Part shown: in pieces, positions 47,747 to 56,842 of the stretch
Layout of the letters: every line of letters starts with the position of its first letter
Position numbering within the stretch: the first letter of the stretch is position 1
Assembly (NCBI GenBank): GCA_001303415.1
Contig: LJTN01000003.1
Location: 1 to 64,000 of the forward strand
Direction of reading: 5' to 3'
Source: Myxococcales bacterium SG8_38
GTDB lineage: Bacteria > Myxococcota_A > Polyangia > Polyangiales > Houyiibacteriaceae
Length of the DNA stretch: 64,000 nucleotides
Notes under the pieces: model-generated
The model's database searches: none
Told to the model about the DNA's origin: nothing
The model's input: only the letters and a program-made list of their open reading frames with translations
Made by a program: the position numbers and the translations under genes

Positions 47747-49141
47747 GTGATCCTTCGCCCGGATAACGCAGTGGTCAACGCGACTCGATTGCGCTGCGTC
47801 GTGTACGCAGCGTTGATATTTGCGGCGCTCGGATCGCCCGCCTGCAGTGGCTCGTCCGACGACTCCGATGGTACCGACGGAACAGGCGGAACCGCCGCGA
47901 GCGCGGGCAACGGCGGAAACGGCGGCCAGGTCGGAACCGGCGGAACCGGTGGCGCCGGCGGAAGCGCCGGCATCGGCGGCGAGGGCGGAATCGGTGGCAC
48001 CGAAGCGCAACCCAAAGAGCAAGAGGTCCTTCTCGTCGGCGGCTTCATGTCCGAGCTCTACGAAGCCCTCAGCCTTCATCTGGAAGACGAGATCAACGCC
48101 GCCCTGCGGAACGCAGCGCGCTCGCTCAACGTCCACATCGACCTGCCGCTCAATCAAAGCATCGACATCGCAATCGGCGACGCAATCGCAAGCGCGCTCC
48201 CGTGGTTCGATCTCCCCATCCAACCCGGCGGCTTCGTCACCTTCCACGCGCAGGAGCTCTATTTCGACGCCGAAGGCATCGCCTATCAGAATCTATCAAA
48301 GGTATCCCCGTCCTTCGACACCTCCGAAAGCGTCGAGCACAACGCCGATGCCATCCTCGAGTTCCTTCGCAATACGGACAAGCAAATCGTCATCGTCTCG
48401 CACAGCAAAGGCGGGCTCGACACGTTAGAAGCGCTTCTCGATGCCCCCGAGCTATGGGGTGAAACCGTAGCCGGTTGGGTCGCGTTGCAAGCGCCCTTTT
48501 ACGGATCGCCGGTTGCCGATCCATCGCCTTCGGCCATCAACGCCGTGCTCCTGAGCGCCGTCGGAGGGAACGGCGAGTCCCTCGACGACCTCAAGACGAC
48601 CACGCGCACCCCGTACATGGACGCACGCGAAGCGCAGATCGCAGCGCTCAGCGCCAGCGTCCCCATCATCTCGGCCTACAGCACATACGAGGCGACCGGC
48701 ACCGTGACCGGCTTTGCCACCACCTTCGCCAACAGCATTCTCAACGCCGCCCTCATCTCGCAGATCACCCAAATCGTCATCGACAACTATTGGGAGACGC
48801 CCCTCGACATCCCCGGCATCATCGCGCGCTCCACCGCCGAGGCCGTGAACCTCCTCCGCACGCGCGTCGCAGATGCGCTATCAGATGCCGTCGCCACACT
48901 CGGGCTCATGGACCTGACCAACCTTTACATGAGCACCGTCGTCGGTGTTCCCAACGACGGCTTGGTCCCGAGAGACAGCACCCTTCTGACGGGCGCCATC
49001 CACCGTCAGCTCACTCTTGGCGACCACGCAAGCCCCGTGATGGATGTCGACCCCATGAAGAACTTCTGGACGGTGGACCATCGGAACGCCGTGACCATCG
49101 GGTTGATCCACGAGATTCGCACCGTGACGCAGGGGAACTGA
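47747..49141 (+). CDS. Lipase-like alpha/beta-hydrolase lipoprotein with Gly-rich tether (paralogue of 38180)
   Basis: 464 aa, GTG start. Signal peptide ends in a lipobox-like 'GSPAC'. A ~40-residue Gly/Thr/Ala-rich linker follows (GGTAASAGNGG type), common in myxobacterial surface lipoproteins. The catalytic part parallels the gene at 38180 nearly block by block: 'VLLVGGFMSELYEALSLHL', 'IVSHSKGGLDTLEALLDAPE', 'VALQAPFYGSPVADPS', 'VPNDGLVPRDSTLLTGAIH' and 'LGDHASPVMDVDPMKNFWTV'. Ser of HSKGG is the likely nucleophile. Probably an esterase or lipase on the outer surface. Confidence 0.88.
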   Translation: MILRPDNAVVNATRLRCVVYAALIFAALGSPACSGSSDDSDGTDGTGGTAASAGNGGNGGQVGTGGTGGAGGSAGIGGEGGIGGTEAQPKEQEVLLVGGFMSELYEALSLHLEDEINAALRNAARSLNVHIDLPLNQSIDIAIGDAIASALPWFDLPIQPGGFVTFHAQELYFDAEGIAYQNLSKVSPSFDTSESVEHNADAILEFLRNTDKQIVIVSHSKGGLDTLEALLDAPELWGETVAGWVALQAPFYGSPVADPSPSAINAVLLSAVGGNGESLDDLKTTTRTPYMDAREAQIAALSASVPIISAYSTYEATGTVTGFATTFANSILNAALISQITQIVIDNYWETPLDIPGIIARSTAEAVNLLRTRVADALSDAVATLGLMDLTNLYMSTVVGVPNDGLVPRDSTLLTGAIHRQLTLGDHASPVMDVDPMKNFWTVDHRNAVTIGLIHEIRTVTQGN

Positions 49142-49203
49142 ATGTTTCTTGACGTCTCGATATGGGCTAGAAGAAGTGCGTCGTGGGTACGTGCGGCCCT
49201 CCA

Positions 49204-50706
49204 ATGTTGAGCCCCCACCTCTCCAAGTCCCGCTTCCTCGCCGGCCTTCAATGCCATCGCCAACTCTACTGGCGCGTACACGAGCCCGGTGCGGCCGAGC
49301 AGATGCCGAACGCGAAGCTGCAGGCCATCCTAGACATGGGCAAGCGCGTCGGTGCGCGCGCACGAGCAGAGCTACCCGGCGGGGTCTTGATTCCGCGAGA
49401 TCCCCGAAACATCGCTGTTGCCATCGAGGCGACCAAGCAAGCCCTCGCGGTCGGCGCCCCCATCATCTTCGAGGCGAGCTTCCTCGAAGACGGTGTGTTC
49501 GTCGCCGTGGACATCCTTAGCAAGCTCGGCGACGGCTACGTGCTCATCGAGGTCAAAGCCACCGCGGGTCCCAAGGCGCATCACATCCCGGACGCAGCCA
49601 TTCAAGCACACGTGGTCGAGCGCTCAGGGCTTCCCGTGATGCGCATCGAAGTAATGCATCTCAACACCAACCATCGGCACCCCGACGATGACCCGCTTTT
49701 CGCCCGTGCCGACATCACCGACGCGGTCGCCGCGCTTCGCCCTCGCATTGCTGCCGAAATCGACGCCCAACGAAAGATGCTGCAAGGTCCGCTTCCCGAC
49801 GTCGAGCCGGGCGGCCACTGCTCGAGCCCGCACCCGTGCCCCTTCCTCGACCGCTGCCACGTCCCCTTGCCCGACCATAGCATCGAAGACCTCAACGGCC
49901 TTCGGCAGAGGTTGCGAAACGCACTTCGTGATGCCGGCATCGAGACAGTCGACCAGATTCCGAGCGACTTTCCGCTCAAGCCCTTGCACGCGCGCCATCG
50001 AAGAGCGGTGCAAAGCAACGAACTCGTCGTCGAAGAAGGTCTGCGCGAGGCGCTGACGCGCTACGCGTTCCCCATCGCCATGCTCGACTTCGAAACCGTC
50101 GCACCGGCGCTCCCCGTCTGGAACGGCTGCAGCCCGTTCGGCCCCGTGCCCGCGCAGTTCAGCGTTCACATCCTGCGCGAAGACGGTACCATGACCCACC
50201 GCGGCTACCTCGCCGAAGAAGGCACCGACCCGCGTCCCCAAATCGCCGCCGCGCTCGCCGATGCACTTCGCGAGGCAGCCACGATCCTCGCGTGGAATGC
50301 GCCGGTCGAAAAGCGCTGTTTGGAGACGCTTGCCCAGGCTTGTCCCGAGCACGCGCCCGCGCTCCGAGAGGCGCGCGACAAAGTGCACGACCTGCTACCC
50401 GTCGTCCGCAATCACCTCTACCATCCCGACTTTCGCGGCCGCTTCAGCATCAAGGCCGTCGCCGCCGCGCTGTTTCCCCACATGAGCTATGACGCCCTCG
50501 AAGTCGCCGATGGCCAGACCGCATCATCGCAGCTCGAGCGGCTGCTCTGCCGTCCCAAAGAGCTCAGCGCAGACCAGCGGGGAGGCTTGCGGCGAGAGCT
50601 CGAAGCGTACTGCAAGCGCGACACCGAGGTGATGGTGGGGCTCTTTCGACTGTTGGTCAACGCTGGTGGACGCTCGTGCCAAGAAGACCCAAGCTACACC
50701 AAATGA
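49204..50706 (+). CDS. DUF2779 nuclease-like protein (Cas4-like PD-(D/E)XK plus exonuclease-like domain)
   Basis: 500 aa from ATG 49204. N-terminal 'LSKSRFLAGLQCHRQLYWRV' and '[23 protein letters not shown]' form a RecB/Cas4-type nuclease with D..EVK and a Cys, followed by a cluster 'CSSPHPCPFLDRC' that could hold an Fe-S centre with the early Cys. The second half is DUF2779: 'PIAMLDFETVAPALPVW', 'ILAWNAPVEKRCLETLA', 'YCKRDTEVMVGLFRLL', an RNase-H-like DEDD pattern. Stand-alone chromosomal gene, not in a CRISPR locus. Role unknown, DNA repair suspected. Confidence 0.85.
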   Translation: MLSPHLSKSRFLAGLQCHRQLYWRVHEPGAAEQMPNAKLQAILDMGKRVGARARAELPGGVLIPRDPRNIAVAIEATKQALAVGAPIIFEASFLEDGVFVAVDILSKLGDGYVLIEVKATAGPKAHHIPDAAIQAHVVERSGLPVMRIEVMHLNTNHRHPDDDPLFARADITDAVAALRPRIAAEIDAQRKMLQGPLPDVEPGGHCSSPHPCPFLDRCHVPLPDHSIEDLNGLRQRLRNALRDAGIETVDQIPSDFPLKPLHARHRRAVQSNELVVEEGLREALTRYAFPIAMLDFETVAPALPVWNGCSPFGPVPAQFSVHILREDGTMTHRGYLAEEGTDPRPQIAAALADALREAATILAWNAPVEKRCLETLAQACPEHAPALREARDKVHDLLPVVRNHLYHPDFRGRFSIKAVAAALFPHMSYDALEVADGQTASSQLERLLCRPKELSADQRGGLRRELEAYCKRDTEVMVGLFRLLVNAGGRSCQEDPSYTK

Positions 50707-51758
50707 TTGAACGCTGGGCGGCGCCGCTCGCGGTGAAGCAATTCTTCCACCGCGCGGCCAATGTCATGGATCTCGATGCCGACCGCTCGTTCCTGCGGGC
50801 GCTCCAACTCTTGGTGTTGCCCGAAGGCGCACCGGAGGTGGAGGGCGAGATCTTTCCGCCGTTCACACCGTTCGAGGTGCCCGCATTGGCGGGAAAGAAG
50901 CTCGGCATCGTCGCGACCGGCGGCGGGGGCGCTATGGCCTGCGTTGTCGGTGTAGCGCGAGCTCTCGAAGAAGCCGGGCTCGAGGTCGCGGGGGTTTCCA
51001 CCTGCTCGGGCTCCGCGATGATGCTTGCACCCTTTGCAGCCGGGCTCGAGGCCGAAGAGACCGCGCGCTTCCTGCTCAGCCTCGATCAGCGCGACTACAT
51101 TCATCCCGACTGGAAGCAGCTCCTCAAGTTGCCGTTTGCGCTCGGCAAGGGCTTCACCGGCTTGCTCGACAGCGAGCCCATCGAACGGCTGTACGCACAG
51201 CATCTCGGCAACGTCCCAGTCGGAGAGCTTCCCATCGCCTTCTACGCGAACATCTGGGACATCGACCACAACCGCTTGTTCTACCTCGGCAGCCGCACCT
51301 GGCCGCAGATGCCGTTGCCTCACGTCGTTCGAGCCGCAGTGACGCTCCCGCTCTACATGCGTCCCTTGGACATCGACGGCGCCCAGTGCGGCGACGGCGG
51401 CGTGGTCAACATCTTCCCGGTCGATCCTCTGGTCGACCATCACCCGGAAATCGACTTCTACATCGGCATCAACGCCTTTTATCCCGAAAACTTTCGCGGC
51501 GAGGATCACAGCGGCTGGAATGCGCAAACCTTCAGCCTCTTTCGCGTCAGCCCTCAAACCAAGCAATGCCAACATCTCGAAGCCGCCCGCATGCAACTGC
51601 GCCGCATCGAAGACCGTTGTTTGATGATTCACCCACTGCCCTACGAGGAGATCCGCGGCATTCGGCTCTACGAGCAGTTTCTCGACCGCCGCCCATGGCC
51701 CGATTTCATCCGAAGAGGGCATGCCGCTGCACGCCACGCTCTTCAAACCATGACCTGA
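50703..51758 (+). CDS. Patatin-like phospholipase with atypical nucleophile elbow
   Basis: 351 aa from ATG 50703, overlapping the nuclease stop by four bases (ATGA); a GTG at 50676 is the longer option. 'KKLGIVATGGGGAMACVVGVARALEEAG' is the patatin oxyanion Gly loop. The nucleophile region reads 'VSTCSGSAMM' in place of the usual GxSxG ('GTSAGA'); Ser of CSGS is the candidate. The dyad Asp lies in 'QCGDGGVVNIFPVDPL' (DGG). It likely hydrolyses phospholipids or other esters. Translational coupling with the nuclease gene is evident. Confidence 0.85.
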   Translation: MIERWAAPLAVKQFFHRAANVMDLDADRSFLRALQLLVLPEGAPEVEGEIFPPFTPFEVPALAGKKLGIVATGGGGAMACVVGVARALEEAGLEVAGVSTCSGSAMMLAPFAAGLEAEETARFLLSLDQRDYIHPDWKQLLKLPFALGKGFTGLLDSEPIERLYAQHLGNVPVGELPIAFYANIWDIDHNRLFYLGSRTWPQMPLPHVVRAAVTLPLYMRPLDIDGAQCGDGGVVNIFPVDPLVDHHPEIDFYIGINAFYPENFRGEDHSGWNAQTFSLFRVSPQTKQCQHLEAARMQLRRIEDRCLMIHPLPYEEIRGIRLYEQFLDRRPWPDFIRRGHAAARHALQTMT

Positions 51759-51777
51759 GCGCTGGACCAGCGAAGCA

Positions 51778-52503
51778 TCACTTCATCTTGCGCTGAATTC
51801 CGGCCAGCTCCGAGTTGTCAGCGCTTCGCGCCAAGCCCTCGGCCGATCTGACCTCTGCTTCGTGCGCCGCAATCTCCTCGAGCCGGGCCCGAAGCGCCAT
51901 GTTCAACGCGCGCGCTTCTTCGAGCTCACGGTCGGCCTCCTGTCTATCCCAGGCCCGAATCATCGCCCCGAGCCGGGCAATCTCGTAGTCCGAAAGCTCG
52001 AGCAGATAGGCGTCGCGCTTCGGGTCTTCTTCGTCGCGCAAATATGACGAGCAGGGAAACGGCCCACAGTCGGAGTCCTCCAAAGGCAGGTCGATCTCCG
52101 CGCGCGCGGCGGCGGCGTCTCGTTCGGCCCTCGCCACCGGGTTCTCGTTTGGCTTCAACCGGAGCACCGTCGCCACGACGGCAGGCCCGCGCTCCAGCAA
52201 TGAAAAGCCATCGTTGCACACCGTCCACTGGCCGTCGGGCACCATCGACGTCTTGCAGCCTCCGTGAAGCACCGCGCCAAGCAACCCCATGACGCTCGGC
52301 CGCAACGGAATCGACGCCACGCCTGCCGGCGCAGCATCTCCGGCGCCCGTCGCACCACCGCGAGCCGGCTGAAAGATCGCCGTCGACTCGCATTCAATCA
52401 GCCGCCCGCCGCTGAACGCGGTCTCGACGCACGAATCATCGCCCACGCCCATCGCAACGCCAATGACCGCAATCGCGGCAACCACGCCCGCCGCCCACTT
52501 CAT
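51778..52503 (-). CDS. Exported protein, hypothetical
   Basis: 241 aa from ATG 52503, with GGGAG six bases upstream; GTG 52515 is an alternative. An N-terminal signal (KWAAGVVAAIAVIGVAMGVG) is followed by a Cys-containing domain ('CVETAFSGGRLIEC', 'HGGCKTSMVPDGQWTVCNDG'). A second Cys pair ('SDCGPFPCSS') and a charged C-terminal coiled coil follow (~160-235). The C-terminal helix is rich in Glu/Arg/Ala. No family recognised. Confidence 0.7.
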   Translation of the reverse strand: MKWAAGVVAAIAVIGVAMGVGDDSCVETAFSGGRLIECESTAIFQPARGGATGAGDAAPAGVASIPLRPSVMGLLGAVLHGGCKTSMVPDGQWTVCNDGFSLLERGPAVVATVLRLKPNENPVARAERDAAAARAEIDLPLEDSDCGPFPCSSYLRDEEDPKRDAYLLELSDYEIARLGAMIRAWDRQEADRELEEARALNMALRARLEEIAAHEAEVRSAEGLARSADNSELAGIQRKMK

Positions 52504-52630
52504 TGAATCTCCCACGAGTTAAGTAAAGCGGCAGGGCAGGACGGGATCGAGCGGGACTGCCCGTTTGGTGAGAAGGCCCACGATCCCTTCGAGGGCCTGG
52601 CAATAAGCTCGCAACGCGACTCTGGCCGCG

Positions 52631-53491
52631 CTACTCAGGCGCCGACACCGAGAACAGCTTCACCGAGCGAATCTCGATGTAGGAACCGTCGTCGTCGAGC
52701 AGCGACCCGTCGTTTCGAGCCTCGAGCCGCACGTAACGCGTGACCTGTGGGCCGGTCGAAATCACGGTCGGGTCTTCCACGACGTAGTCGTCGATGCTCG
52801 TCCCCGCGCCAATCATCTCGAAGTCGGTGATGGTCATCCATCCCGCATCGTCCCAGGAGGGCGGCGTATCGCCCCGCTCGTCGTGGACCGAGATGCGGAG
52901 GTGAGTGGTCTTCCCATCGCTGTACATTTGAAAGACGCGCGCTTCGTTGAAGTCGACGGCTTCGCACGAGTCGTCGCTGCAAGCGTCGATGACCAGGAAG
53001 CCCGTAATCGGGGCCGTGTCGCCCGGGTCCGGCTCCGCGTACCAAGTCGCGCCGCTGTCGTAGTCGGTCTTGGTGCTGGTCGTGGGGCTGTCGGTGGTGT
53101 CCGGCTCGTCGCACAGCGTGCCCTGCGGGTCCCAGGTCGTGTCGCAACCGGTCGTGAGATCGTCGTCATAGATGTAGTCGACGTTCTCTTCTCCACTTCC
53201 CACGGTCGCCGTGATGGCCACCACGCTGGCAGCGCCTCCGCTATTGGTCCCGTTGAGCTTGTTGTTGGTGGAGCCATTGGGCGTGGGATCCTCGTCATCC
53301 GGAATGCCGTCGCGGTCGGTGTCCGTCACCATGCCGCCCGCGCCGCCTTCACCGCCCGTTCCCGCGCTGCCCCCAGAGCCGCCGGTGCCTGCGCTTCCGC
53401 CGCTGCCGCCGCCGTTGGTGTCGTCGTCGCTACAACCCTGCCCGGCCACCGCCAAGGACAAGACCAAAAACAACCAATGCCACTTCGTCAT
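52631..53491 (-). CDS. Lipoprotein with Gly/Ser tether, calcium-type repeat and discoidin-like domain
   Basis: 286 aa. Signal ends in a lipobox 'VAGQGC'. A Gly/Ser linker (GGSAGTGGSGG type) leads to 'DTDRDGIPDDEDPTPNGS', a thrombospondin-type-3-like calcium repeat. The remaining ~200 residues end with 'VTRYVRLEARNDGSLLDDDG' and 'IEIRSVKLFSV', the C-terminal strands of F5/8-type-C (discoidin) carbohydrate-binding folds. A cell-surface adhesin-like role is plausible. Cys pairs suggest disulphides. Confidence 0.82.
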   Translation of the reverse strand: MTKWHWLFLVLSLAVAGQGCSDDDTNGGGSGGSAGTGGSGGSAGTGGEGGAGGMVTDTDRDGIPDDEDPTPNGSTNNKLNGTNSGGAASVVAITATVGSGEENVDYIYDDDLTTGCDTTWDPQGTLCDEPDTTDSPTTSTKTDYDSGATWYAEPDPGDTAPITGFLVIDACSDDSCEAVDFNEARVFQMYSDGKTTHLRISVHDERGDTPPSWDDAGWMTITDFEMIGAGTSIDDYVVEDPTVISTGPQVTRYVRLEARNDGSLLDDDGSYIEIRSVKLFSVSAPE

Positions 53492-53850
53492 GAAACCCCC
53501 ACCTGCGTTCTTTGCCGTAACGTCGCGTCAGCATAACGGACCGAGCAGCAAGTCTGCAAAATTGACTGACCAGCGAGCGCGAGGCTCGAGCACGGGTCAA
53601 AGGTCACAGTTGTCCGACACTCGAAGCCGGCCCACGACGGCTTGCCCTTGGCCTGTCTTTCGGATGCAGAACACACCGCCGATGCTTGCGTAGAGTGAGA
53701 CCTCGCGCACCTCATGGACGAAGCTCTCGCTGGGCTCGATAGGAATGACCCAATCGATTTCCCCATCCCCTTCAGCGTCCACCTCGCCTCTATGAGCCAC
53801 CCAACTTGGCCAAAAATAAGAGAAAAACAACAGGCCGTACGGCCTGTTCC
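53492..53850. other. Intergenic stretch with a possible gene fragment and repeat copy B
   Basis: 359 bases without a convincing intact gene. A minus-strand frame (53597-53854, 85 codons) has a plausible C-terminal half ('VREVSLYASIGGVFCIRKT') but its first ~20 codons are the repeat itself, so it is best read as a truncated fragment joined to the repeat. Nothing else recognised. Confidence 0.45.
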
Positions 53851-53852
53851 TC
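53785..53852 (-). repeat. Dispersed terminator-like repeat, copy B
   Basis: Contains AACAGGCCGTACGGCCTGTT (53829-53848), a perfect 20 bp palindrome. On the minus strand it is followed by GTTTTTCTCTTATTTTTGG. It shares the palindrome core with copy A, and the T-rich tail and GG-rich right end with copies C-E. Confidence 0.65.
53821..53850 (-). terminator. Rho-independent terminator of the MazEF-like operon
   Basis: The 20 bp palindrome folds as a hairpin (loop of four or so bases) and is followed on the minus strand by GTTTTTC. It begins immediately after the toxin stop codon at 53851, so it terminates the antitoxin-toxin transcript. Confidence 0.7.
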
Positions 53853-54192
53853 ATCGTCCCAGCACCACGTCTATACCTGCCAAGATCGCCTCCACACGTC
53901 GCCGCGAAAGCTTGGCCGCGTTCTCCACGAGCACGCCTCGGTCAAGTGTGATGACTTGAGACACGTTTGCCACCGAGTCCTTCGGCAAGCCCGTCGACCG
54001 TGCGGGAAGAAGAACATTGCCCGGCGCTTCGGCCCAACGGAGGTTGCTCGTGAGCGGCACGCAGACGACCGTTGCGATCCGACTTCGGTTGAACGAGTCG
54101 CCTTGCACGACAACCACCGGCCGACGAAACCCGGGAGCGGAGCCCGCCGGCGCATCGAGGTCCGCCCACCAGATGTCTCCTTGACGGATCAC
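53851..54192 (-). CDS. mazF: MazF/PemK-family mRNA interferase toxin
   Basis: 113 aa, full length. 'IRQGDIWWADLDAPAGSAPGFRRPVVVVQGDSFNRSRIATVVCVPLTSN' (quoted in shape: GDIW, RRPVVVVQ, T-S-N) and 'GLPKDSVANVSQVITLDR' are the conserved MazF strands, including the catalytic-loop Arg and the Ser/Thr of 'PLTSN'. Cleaves RNA at short motifs; target unknown. Start overlaps the antitoxin stop by four bases. Confidence 0.94.
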   Translation of the reverse strand: MIRQGDIWWADLDAPAGSAPGFRRPVVVVQGDSFNRSRIATVVCVPLTSNLRWAEAPGNVLLPARSTGLPKDSVANVSQVITLDRGVLVENAAKLSRRRVEAILAGIDVVLGR

Positions 54193-54425
54193 CAGTCCGT
54201 CGTCCTCAGCACGCGCCGCCCTGCTTCGCGAACGAGCTCGTCCGCGCCCGTGTCTAACTCTTCGCAGAGCCCATCGAGCGCCTGCGTCACCTCATCGGGC
54301 GAATGCCGGGCCAGATACTCTCGAAGCGCGCGGCTGTAGAGCTCACTACGCGACAGCTTGAGCCGCTTCGCCAATCGCTCCGCTCGCTCGAACACCTCGT
54401 CGGGCACCGACACCGCCGTTTTCAT
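54189..54425 (-). CDS. mazE: MazE-like ribbon-helix-helix antitoxin
   Basis: 78 aa from ATG 54425 (an ATG at 54455 adds ten residues). 'MKTAVSVPDEVFERAERLAKRLKLSRSEL' is an RHH/CopG DNA-binding fold, and the acidic C-terminal tail ('DEVTQALDGLCEELD') would wrap the toxin. A TTATACT -10-like box sits just upstream of the ATG, so the message may be nearly leaderless. Overlaps the toxin start by four bases. Confidence 0.9.
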   Translation of the reverse strand: MKTAVSVPDEVFERAERLAKRLKLSRSELYSRALREYLARHSPDEVTQALDGLCEELDTGADELVREAGRRVLRTTDW

Positions 54426-54524
54426 ACCCGAAGTATAACCGCTTTCAGATGGCATGAGAACCCAAAGACCAAGACCGCATACGCCGTCATCGGCCGTGAA
54501 CAGTCGAAGTTTCGCGCAAAGCGC

Positions 54525-56330
54525 TCAGCGGTCGCCGCCCCTGTACACCGCCACCCAAGCCTCGAGCAGCCGGCCGGGCTCGAACGACGCTGCCCCAACG
54601 GTCGCCGCCTCCCGCAAGAGCCAATAGAGCGCCACTCCAAACAACCCGAGCATCATCACAGACGACAAGGCCGACACCGGTAGCATGACGCTCGGCTCGA
54701 AGTAGTCGCCCACCGGCACGGTGCCCAAGAGCGTGTACTGAAACACCCAGACCACCAGGAATACCGCCGCCGCCGCGCGTCCTCGTCCACGCGCGAGGTC
54801 CGGCATGCGCCACGCCAACAACGTCACCATCCACGTCGCGGTCAACGGCACGTAGTCCACGAACGCACCGGTGCTTGCCATCGACCCGAGCCCCAAGAGC
54901 GAAAGCCACGCCACCGCGCGCTGCTCGCGCTCGAGCGAATTGGTCAAGCCATGCCGGCCGACCCACCACGCCATGCCAACCAGCCCAAACACAAAGACGC
55001 GGTTCACCCGCGCCGCCACGCTCGCGTCGGCCCAGGGCACGCCCATCTCGCCAAGCTTGATGACGAGCCCGAAGACGCCGTGGTTCGCCGCAATGACCAT
55101 GTCGCGCACCTCGGGCCACGCCTCGCCAAAGGCAAAGGCGCTGCCTGACTGGAGCCGCGGTAGTTGATATCCGACAAACGCCAGAAACGGCGCGGGGCCG
55201 AATACCGCAAGCGTCACAGCCGTCAGCGCGGCGACGAAGCCCACCGTCCATCTAAGCGCTCGCCACTGCCGCTGCGCAAGCAACACCACCAGCAAGATTC
55301 CGGGAAAGAGCTTTGACAGCGTTGCAATCGAAAGCATCGCGCCGCCGACCCGGTTACGCCCCGTCTCGAACGCAAGCATCGCCGCGACCGAAAGCGCAAT
55401 GGCCGCCAAATGAAACTGGCCATATTGCATCGCATGAAGCGCAGGAAAGGCGCTCACCGCCAGCGGCCAAAGAAAGAGCGCGCCGCGCCCCGCGCGCCCG
55501 CCGACCCAAATCCCGAGCCACGCCACCACCGCGAAGAACAGCGTCGTCTGCAAGGCAAACCACATCACGCGAATGCTCGGATAGTCCTGCGTCAACGCGA
55601 GCGCCGCTGCCGGCCACAACAAGAACTGCGGCGCGTATTGAAACGGATCCTCGACCGTCAGCTGCGCGACCTCGGTCTCAGACCGGGCCTCCGGATAGAG
55701 TCCGGGATAGTGCGTGGCGTCGTAGACGTTGTCTTCCCCGCGAAGCGCAAGCTCGCCGCCGTACACATACGCCGACAGACACTCGTGCTTGGCGAAGAAC
55801 GGGTCCTCGGTCGTCAAGAACCAATCGGTGCTCGGGTCTGTCATCCATGTCGACAAGCGCGCGAGCTGCGCCACCGCCACCAGCGCTGCAAGCGTCCAAA
55901 GCCCGGCGCGCAAACGTCGCGTTCGCGCCACGTCGTCGACGGAAGCAGGCAGCCGCCTCGCAATCGCATGCGACGAGAACGCAGCTGCAAGCGCGACCGG
56001 CCACAACGCAAGCGCCGGCACCGCGGACCCAGGAACAAACAACGCAAGCACCACCCAGCCGACGCCCGCCCCGAGGGTCGCAGCCAAGTAGTGCGGCCGC
56101 ACGCGCGAGCAGGAGGCGGCCACGACCGTCACCGCAAGCGCACAAAGCGTCAGCGGCAGCGCCCAAGTCGCCGGGTCCGAACCCGTCGAGGCGAATTGCC
56201 TGAGCGGCACGGCCAGTGCATGCGCCCAAACCACGGCCAAACAGGCCGCGACGCTCCACCCGATGAACGCGCGCGCGACGCCGACCGGACCCAGCGCCGA
56301 GCTCGAGATCTTGCTGTCAGACTGAAACAT
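54525..56330 (-). CDS. GT87-like polyprenyl-sugar glycosyltransferase (DUF2029)
   Basis: 601 aa from ATG 56330, which has GGAGGAG upstream; the frame runs on to 56486 but those residues are not membrane-like. At least ten hydrophobic segments. The GT-C layout is visible: acidic loop after helix 1-2, 'DWFLTTEDPFFAKHECLSAYVYG', 'PFQYAPQFLLWPAAALAL', and 'MQYGQFHLAAIALSVAAML' as the GT87-like 'GQ' segment. Similar proteins transfer mannose from lipid carriers outside the membrane. Substrate unknown. Confidence 0.85.
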   Translation of the reverse strand: MFQSDSKISSSALGPVGVARAFIGWSVAACLAVVWAHALAVPLRQFASTGSDPATWALPLTLCALAVTVVAASCSRVRPHYLAATLGAGVGWVVLALFVPGSAVPALALWPVALAAAFSSHAIARRLPASVDDVARTRRLRAGLWTLAALVAVAQLARLSTWMTDPSTDWFLTTEDPFFAKHECLSAYVYGGELALRGEDNVYDATHYPGLYPEARSETEVAQLTVEDPFQYAPQFLLWPAAALALTQDYPSIRVMWFALQTTLFFAVVAWLGIWVGGRAGRGALFLWPLAVSAFPALHAMQYGQFHLAAIALSVAAMLAFETGRNRVGGAMLSIATLSKLFPGILLVVLLAQRQWRALRWTVGFVAALTAVTLAVFGPAPFLAFVGYQLPRLQSGSAFAFGEAWPEVRDMVIAANHGVFGLVIKLGEMGVPWADASVAARVNRVFVFGLVGMAWWVGRHGLTNSLEREQRAVAWLSLLGLGSMASTGAFVDYVPLTATWMVTLLAWRMPDLARGRGRAAAAVFLVVWVFQYTLLGTVPVGDYFEPSVMLPVSALSSVMMLGLFGVALYWLLREAATVGAASFEPGRLLEAWVAVYRGGDR

Positions 56331-56406
56331 AGGCTCTCCTCCGCCTCGAAAGGCGGCCTTTGTCGTTAAAGGCGTGACTCCGCGTGGAACATTGTTCACT
56401 CGAGAG

Positions 56407-56730
56407 TTACGCCGAGAATTCGAGGGTCGCGGCGGCGCGCGCACCCCCGGATTCACCAGAAGCGGCGAGAGGAAAGCAGAGGCCACGATGCACTACGAAC
56501 GACTCGAAGCGGTAGAGGCTACGGCCTGGGAAGACCTGCCCCGCGCCTAGCGTGCAGGTGGCATCAGGATCGAGCTCGTCCTCCGGCACACCGAGCGTGA
56601 GCTCGCCCGCCGTCGCCGGGGTCTGGCCGAGCATCCCAAGGCCCCGCAGCACGAAGATGTAGTGAAGAGTCGCGAGAACCCGGAGTTGTCGTAGGTCGCG
56701 TTGCGCGCTGCACGTCGCGGCGTACCCCAT
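56407..56730 (-). CDS. Hypothetical protein or gene fragment
   Basis: 107 codons from ATG 56730, in the 512-base gap between the glycosyltransferase and a lipoprotein gene. Third-base G/C is high, and a short stretch ('ELTLGVPEDELDPDATC') looks protein-like. The frame is open for ~50 codons before the ATG with no start or ribosome site. It could be a decayed C-terminus. No family recognised. The rest of the gap (56331-56406, 56731-56842) shows nothing. Confidence 0.35.
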   Translation of the reverse strand: MGYAATCSAQRDLRQLRVLATLHYIFVLRGLGMLGQTPATAGELTLGVPEDELDPDATCTLGAGQVFPGRSLYRFESFVVHRGLCFPLAASGESGGARAAATLEFSA

Positions 56731-56842
56731 CGCGCCCGACCCGACACCGCAGACGAGTTTGGATCGCCGGGCAACTACGTCGTAGGCGCGAACATCGCCG
56801 GCTTCTTGCGGGTGGCCAGGGCCATGGACGCCTTTGGCATCA

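Noticed and set aside
53829-53848. Integron attC site or IS terminal repeat at the 20 bp palindrome
   Set aside because: No RYYYAAC/GTTRRRY core, no integrase or transposase; it reads as a terminator hairpin within a longer repeat.
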